Of a stretch of DNA of 64,000 nucleotides, positions 60,215 through 64,000 are shown piece after piece. This DNA is from Pedobacter hartonius (GTDB lineage Bacteria; Bacteroidota; Bacteroidia; Sphingobacteriales; Sphingobacteriaceae), in assembly GCF_900107535.1 (NCBI RefSeq), contig NZ_FNRA01000002.1, positions 372,001-436,000 of the forward strand. Reading direction: 5' to 3'. The position numbers were made by a program, and so were the translations under genes. The stretch's first letter is position 1. Each line of letters begins with the position of its first letter. Under the pieces are notes generated by a model that saw nothing but the letters and a program-made list of their open reading frames with translations, was not told the origin of the DNA and did not search any database.

Positions 60215-60247
60215 AAAGCCCCGTCCTTTAAAAAAAGGCGGGGCTTT
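60215..60247 (-). terminator. Terminator after the TonB-dependent receptor gene
   Basis: AAAGCCCCG (60215-60223) and CGGGGCTTT (60239-60247), with a further inner CCTTT/AAAGG pairing. On the minus strand it is followed by GTTTT. It lies 17 bp past the receptor stop. Confidence 0.8.
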
Positions 60248-60263
60248 TGCCTTGTAGGCCAGC

Positions 60264-62585
60264 TTATTTTTTTAGCGTAAAAGGAATATTCACGCCAAAG
60301 GTGATGTTACGGCCCATGTTATAGATTCCAAGTGTAGGGTCCTCGTCACTCAGCCTGCCTGGTTTAAAGCGGCTCAGGTGATCATAGTATGCTTTATCCA
60401 GTAGGTTCTTACCCGCAGCATACACAGTGATGACCTGGTTTTTACTGAGTTTCAGCGTAGTGCCGATGGCAGCATTTAACAGGGTATAACCTGCTGTAGG
60501 TGTCTCAAAACTATCAATCTTGCTTTGTCTCCAGAAATTATCTATCCCAACAGAAATATAGGAATGTGATGTTCCTGCAATCTTCGGTTCGAAACGCAGT
60601 TCATTGCGTAAGGAAGCGGCAGGAGTAAACGGAAGTGACTCTTTTGTAGTGCGGTTTGTAGCCCTGGTATAAGAAAAGCTATTTTCAAAATGGATGAGAC
60701 TAACGGGGTGCAGGGTTAAGGTCGCTTCTATTCCGCGCAGGAATGCATCATCCTGAACAAAATTGTATACAGGGTAATCCCTGTCATCCACTGTGATATT
60801 CTGACCGCTGGTGCTATAGTAGATATAGTTATTGATGATATTGGCAAACGCCCCCAGGCTTGTGCTCACATACTGGTTCTGGTATTCAAACGAAGCATCG
60901 GCCTGATAACTTTGCTCCGGCTTTAAATCCGGGTTACCTACCTCGTAACGGTAAGCGCCTTCATGCACGCCGTTTGCAGATAACTCAGCAATATTCGGTG
61001 CCCGGAAAGCACTTCCGGCATTGGCCTTAAAGCTAAATGCATCATTAAATTCATGGGTGTACCCCAGGGCTCCTGTTACGTGTGAGAACTTATTGCTGAA
61101 GGCATTGAACTGCGCATCCCCATCAAATGCTTTACCTGTCATTTTCCGGTAATCAAAACGGACTCCGGCGTTGAAGGTATCGTTATCCCATGTTTTCTTG
61201 ATATAAGCAAATCCACCGAAAGCCTTTGAGTCATAATCGGGGATCAGTTGTTCAGCACCAGTAGTATTTAAACTGTGCATAAACTCGCCTGAGGCACCCA
61301 ATACCGGCGCCCAGCCATTCACTTCTTTAAATGAATATTTCAGGTCATAACTATAGGTATAGCTGTTCAGGAACAAGGCAATCCCATCATCCCCGGGACC
61401 TTCCAGTTCTCTGCGGAGATTGTGCTGAAAACCAAGTGTTGCTTTTAAGCTGCCGTCACCCAAAAGGATATTACTGTTCATAGCAATCTTGTAATGACGA
61501 ACGTCTTGTTTAGGATAAGCCAAAGTCCTGTCTTTATTCTGGGCATCTGTAAAGGTATTCCCATCGTCATCAACCAGTTGTCCTGCATCATTTCTTACAG
61601 GCTCATAAAAGCCAATGTTTGTACGGAAACTAGACGCATCTAAATGCGCATAACCCCATTTTTTGTTCAGCCCGATCTGCCCTTCAAAGTTAGTTTCATT
61701 AAATCCTGAGTTCGGAACAAATTCAGTAGGGGTTTTATAGGAGTAGGCATTTTTATATGACCCGCGCACTTTGTAGATCAGCCCGTTGTCATTGCCCTGA
61801 AGCATCAGTGAGCTTCCTGTAAGCCCGTTGTTGGTTGCGTAGTTGGTCAGGAACTCGCCTCTTATCGTTCCGTCAGGAGCAGGCAGGCCATCGAGGATAT
61901 TGATTACTCCGCCCAGGGCGTCGGAACCATACATTAAACTCGCAGGTCCTTTTAAGACCTCTACATGGTCGGCACTGTACTGATCAATCTCGATACCGTG
62001 TTCATCACCCCATTGTTGTCCCTGTTGTTTTACCCCGTCACTAACGGTAACCACACGGTTATAGCTTAAGCCGCGGATCACCGGTTTGGAGATACCGGGT
62101 CCTGTAGTGACCTGGGAAACTCCCGGAACACGGGAGATCGCATCAATCAGGTTGGTAGATGGGTGATACAGCAAATCAGCTTTGCTCACTGAGGATACCG
62201 AGGTGCTGTTCTTGCGGTTGTCGGAACTTGATGCTGAGCCGGTGATGACCACCTCCCTGCCTTCAATTACACTTGGCTGTAAGGCAAAATTAAGGGCAGC
62301 CGGATTGGCAAGGTCCACAGATTGTGTGATGGTTTTATAACCTATATAACTTACCTGAACGAGGAACCGTCCGCGGGCAGGCACATTTTTTATTACAAAT
62401 TCCCCGTTCTGATTCGTGGTCGCAGATGTGCGCAGATCAGGAATGGAGATTGCCGCACCCGGCAACGGTAATTGTGTTTGTGCATCGGTGATCCTGCCCC
62501 GGAATTCGGTTATTTCGGCTGCAGAGCTGGGGCTAAAAATAAAAACGGATAACAGTACGACTAAAAATAGAAGTATCTTTTTCAT
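60264..62585 (-). CDS. TonB-dependent receptor, probably metal-related
   Basis: Start ATG 62585 (MKKILLFLVVLLSVFIF) gives a 773-residue outer-membrane receptor with signal peptide. It has a carboxypeptidase-like domain at 24-105 (FRGRITDAQTQLPLPGAAIS), a plug at 115-235 (SVSKADLLYHPSTNLIDAIS, VLKGPASLMYGSDALGGVIN) and a barrel ending NITFGVNIPFTLKK. The plug motif IEIDQYSADHVEVLKGP is common in receptors for metals such as zinc or copper. A His/Cys-rich small protein encoded just upstream on the same strand points the same way; the ligand is inference. Confidence 0.92.
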   Translation of the reverse strand: MKKILLFLVVLLSVFIFSPSSAAEITEFRGRITDAQTQLPLPGAAISIPDLRTSATTNQNGEFVIKNVPARGRFLVQVSYIGYKTITQSVDLANPAALNFALQPSVIEGREVVITGSASSSDNRKNSTSVSSVSKADLLYHPSTNLIDAISRVPGVSQVTTGPGISKPVIRGLSYNRVVTVSDGVKQQGQQWGDEHGIEIDQYSADHVEVLKGPASLMYGSDALGGVINILDGLPAPDGTIRGEFLTNYATNNGLTGSSLMLQGNDNGLIYKVRGSYKNAYSYKTPTEFVPNSGFNETNFEGQIGLNKKWGYAHLDASSFRTNIGFYEPVRNDAGQLVDDDGNTFTDAQNKDRTLAYPKQDVRHYKIAMNSNILLGDGSLKATLGFQHNLRRELEGPGDDGIALFLNSYTYSYDLKYSFKEVNGWAPVLGASGEFMHSLNTTGAEQLIPDYDSKAFGGFAYIKKTWDNDTFNAGVRFDYRKMTGKAFDGDAQFNAFSNKFSHVTGALGYTHEFNDAFSFKANAGSAFRAPNIAELSANGVHEGAYRYEVGNPDLKPEQSYQADASFEYQNQYVSTSLGAFANIINNYIYYSTSGQNITVDDRDYPVYNFVQDDAFLRGIEATLTLHPVSLIHFENSFSYTRATNRTTKESLPFTPAASLRNELRFEPKIAGTSHSYISVGIDNFWRQSKIDSFETPTAGYTLLNAAIGTTLKLSKNQVITVYAAGKNLLDKAYYDHLSRFKPGRLSDEDPTLGIYNMGRNITFGVNIPFTLKK

Positions 62586-62778
62586 ATAGAATATATTTAT
62601 GGCTAAGAATGCTGTACAGGTCAGTTGTATCATCTGCCCATGCAAAATCATTTTAGCTTATGACATTTGTGTATGTGTAAAATAAGTTGGCCCTGTAAAT
62701 CCATTGTTGTTGGAAATACATTATGATTCCATTCCGCGTAAGCAAAAGCCCACACAGTTATTAATGTTTTGGGAATAA

Positions 62779-63117
62779 CTAGACTACAGGAGGACCGCGA
62801 AGAGAAGACCCTCTTAAAGCGGTATAACTGGCACTGCTCAGCGCATAGGTTCTGATAAAAACTGTACCCGTAAGTTTAACATGGAAGGAAGTACTGCTGG
62901 TGTAATAATCCTTTTCAAAATGAGCAGAACAGATCAGACAGTTATGGCTCTCATTGCCGATATGCGTCTTGTGCATACATATTTTACCGTATTTGGCGCA
63001 ATTCGGCTCCTCTTCAGCATGATGGTGAAGAGTGCCCCATGGAACAAGTGCTATGGCAAATACCCAAAGCATCAGGACCGCAAAGAATTGGTGAATATGT
63101 AAGCGTTTATTTTTCAA
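62779..63117 (-). CDS. Small His/Cys-rich exported protein
   Basis: I favour the TTG start at 63117 (KNKRLHIHQFFAVLML), which gives 112 residues with a signal anchor (FFAVLMLWVFAIALVPWG); the longer ATG-started frame adds 26 poorly hydrophobic residues. After the membrane segment come LHHHAEEEPNCAKYGKICMH, KTH, and HNCLICSAHFEKDYY, a dense set of histidines and cysteines suited to bind copper or zinc. It precedes a TonB receptor by about 190 bp on the same strand. Family name uncertain. Confidence 0.65.
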   Translation of the reverse strand: MKNKRLHIHQFFAVLMLWVFAIALVPWGTLHHHAEEEPNCAKYGKICMHKTHIGNESHNCLICSAHFEKDYYTSSTSFHVKLTGTVFIRTYALSSASYTALRGSSLRGPPVV

Positions 63118-63198
63118 TTGTTTGTAAAAGTAACAAAATATGTGCGATTCGTGTAATTCTAAAGTAACATTGCCTTTATAAAACCTCAAAAACAATAA

Positions 63199-63226
63199 AT
63201 GCCGTATATATCTTTACTTATGGCAT
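63199..63226. promoter_or_regulatory. Inverted repeat, possible TetR operator
   Basis: ATGCCGTA (63199-63206) and TATGGCAT (63219-63226) match as inverted repeats at 7 of 8 positions with a 12-bp spacer. It lies between the TetR gene and the divergent His/Cys-rich protein gene. Confidence 0.35.
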
Positions 63227-63274
63227 AGTAACTGTGCTGACCTTTAGGTTTATTCTTTAACTCATACAAATTAC

Positions 63275-63928
63275 ATGACAACGGCTCAGCAAATAAAAAA
63301 CGGTTATATCGATTACGTACTCACGCATGATGAACAGCCAAAATCTGTTTACAGCTTCGTAAAAAAATTAAAGATTCCGGAGGCTGAATTCTATCAGTTC
63401 TACGCCTCTTTTGAAAGTATAGAGAAGCTCATCTGGGCCGATCTCACTGTAGAGACCTTAGATACCATACGTCAGCAGGAGGTATGGGCCCAATACTCCT
63501 CCCGCGACAGGATGCTCTCATTTTTCTACAGTTACGTTGAGGTGCTGAAAAGGCAGAGAAGCTTCATTGTTTACAGCCTCAGACAGCATTCTGCCAAATT
63601 TGCCACTCCGGCGGTACTGTCAGGTGTAAAGCCCATCTTTGAAAATTTTGCGGAGGAGCTGATTAGTGAGGGACTGGAGAGCGGGGAACTTGCCGACCGT
63701 AAATTCCTGACCAAAAGATATAAGGATGCACTCTGGATCCAGTTTGCTTTTATTATCAATTTTTGGGTAAATGATGATAGTATCGGGTTCGAAAAAACGG
63801 ACGAAGCCATTGAAAAAGGCATCAATGTAACGTTCGACCTGTTTCAGCGCTCCCCGCTGGACAATTTAGTGGAGTACGGGAAGTTCCTGTCCAGAAATGG
63901 CGGATTTACAGAAAAAATGAGGAAATAA
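63275..63928 (+). CDS. TetR-family transcriptional regulator
   Basis: A 217-residue protein. The N-terminal three-helix HTH is recognisable but divergent (IKNGYIDYVLTHDEQPKSVY, KLKIPEAEFYQFYASFESIE), and the helical ligand domain runs to the end (RMLSFFYSYVEVLKRQRSFI, ALWIQFAFIINFWVNDDSIG). It precedes an ABC1/UbiB-type kinase gene by 6 bp; this pair recurs in Bacteroidota, so it probably controls that gene. Ligand unknown. Confidence 0.82.
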   Translation: MTTAQQIKNGYIDYVLTHDEQPKSVYSFVKKLKIPEAEFYQFYASFESIEKLIWADLTVETLDTIRQQEVWAQYSSRDRMLSFFYSYVEVLKRQRSFIVYSLRQHSAKFATPAVLSGVKPIFENFAEELISEGLESGELADRKFLTKRYKDALWIQFAFIINFWVNDDSIGFEKTDEAIEKGINVTFDLFQRSPLDNLVEYGKFLSRNGGFTEKMRK

Positions 63929-63934
63929 CAACAG

Positions 63935-64000
63935 ATGAACGAACAGAACAGTATTCCTGTTACCAAGGCAGAGCGCTCTGCCAAATTTGTGAAAACAGGA
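63935..64000 (+). CDS. ABC1/AarF/UbiB-type kinase, 5' end only
   Basis: Only 22 codons lie in the window: MNEQNSIPVTKAERSAKFVK and two more residues. The SIPVTKxERSAKFVKTG opening is one I associate with ABC1-family atypical kinases of Bacteroidota that follow a TetR gene. The identification depends on this short segment and on context. Confidence 0.5.
   Translation, partial: MNEQNSIPVTKAERSAKFVKTG

Noticed and set aside
1..64000. CRISPR arrays, rRNA, tRNA and intact insertion sequences
   Set aside because: No regularly spaced repeats, no rRNA-like stretch and no transposase frame were seen; tRNAs cannot be excluded strictly without a covariance search, but no gap shows a cloverleaf-like segment by eye.

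Overview
The window reads as a chromosomal stretch of a Gram-negative Bacteroidota, most likely Sphingobacteriaceae and close to Pedobacter. The clues are TonB-dependent receptors with carboxypeptidase-like N-terminal domains, a FecR anti-sigma factor, LytTR and M56/BlaI regulatory pairs, a menaquinone-type three-subunit succinate dehydrogenase, families largely confined to this phylum (DUF3127, DUF5687), frequent TTG starts, and several upstream regions with the Bacteroidota -7 box TAnnTTTG. The genus is inferred from gene style, not from a database match.

Layout. 1-4.3 kb: 3' end of L-serine dehydratase, an SGNH lipoprotein, a decayed Tat-exported enolase-superfamily gene, an orphan FecR, and a PPTase-lipB pair. 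4.3-9.6 kb: dCTP deaminase, a large MG2/TonB-plug protein, enoyl-CoA hydratase, dienoyl-CoA reductase-like SDR, ClpS. 9.6-18.7 kb: thioredoxin-like protein, beta-barrel receptor, Nudix, PlsC, a LytS/LytTR two-component pair, and a BlaI-M56 pair whose C-terminal plug-like extension has been cut off. 18.7-30 kb: sdhCAB, HtrA with an unusual 5' leader, DapF, a Pif1-like helicase, and an OmpR-type two-component pair.

30-38.3 kb is the accessory part. An AT-rich cassette (5'-truncated radical SAM, nucleotidyltransferase, helical partner, MazG-like, DUF2797) abuts a truncated winged-helix pseudogene. Remnants of a mobilisable element follow, with a nested inverted repeat and a direct repeat, then a SymE-like toxin with an unknown partner, core genes (DUF3127, THUMP methyltransferase), an Abi-like HEPN protein and a candidate small RNA. 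38.3-42.7 kb is a peptide-export locus: C39-peptidase ABC transporter, HlyD adaptor, a double-glycine precursor peptide and a divergent XRE regulator.

42.7-64 kb returns to core functions: HD hydrolase, the radical SAM/TIGR03915 putative DNA-repair pair, a PhoR-like kinase followed by Pho-box-like repeats and the DUF47-PiT phosphate genes, an ECF sigma factor with a TonB-tailed partner, DEAD helicase, RarA, a DUF5687 ABC exporter, an OmpA lipoprotein, a Gfo/Idh oxidoreductase, an MtfA-like peptidase, an alpha/beta hydrolase, a TonB receptor with a His/Cys-rich companion, and TetR with the start of an ABC1/UbiB-type kinase gene.

The strongest candidates for something undescribed are the peptide-export locus with its cysteine-free, repeat-ended precursor, the 30.3-33.0 kb nucleotide-enzyme cassette, and the 85-nt small RNA at 38.16 kb. 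I saw no rRNA, tRNA, CRISPR array or intact insertion sequence by eye.
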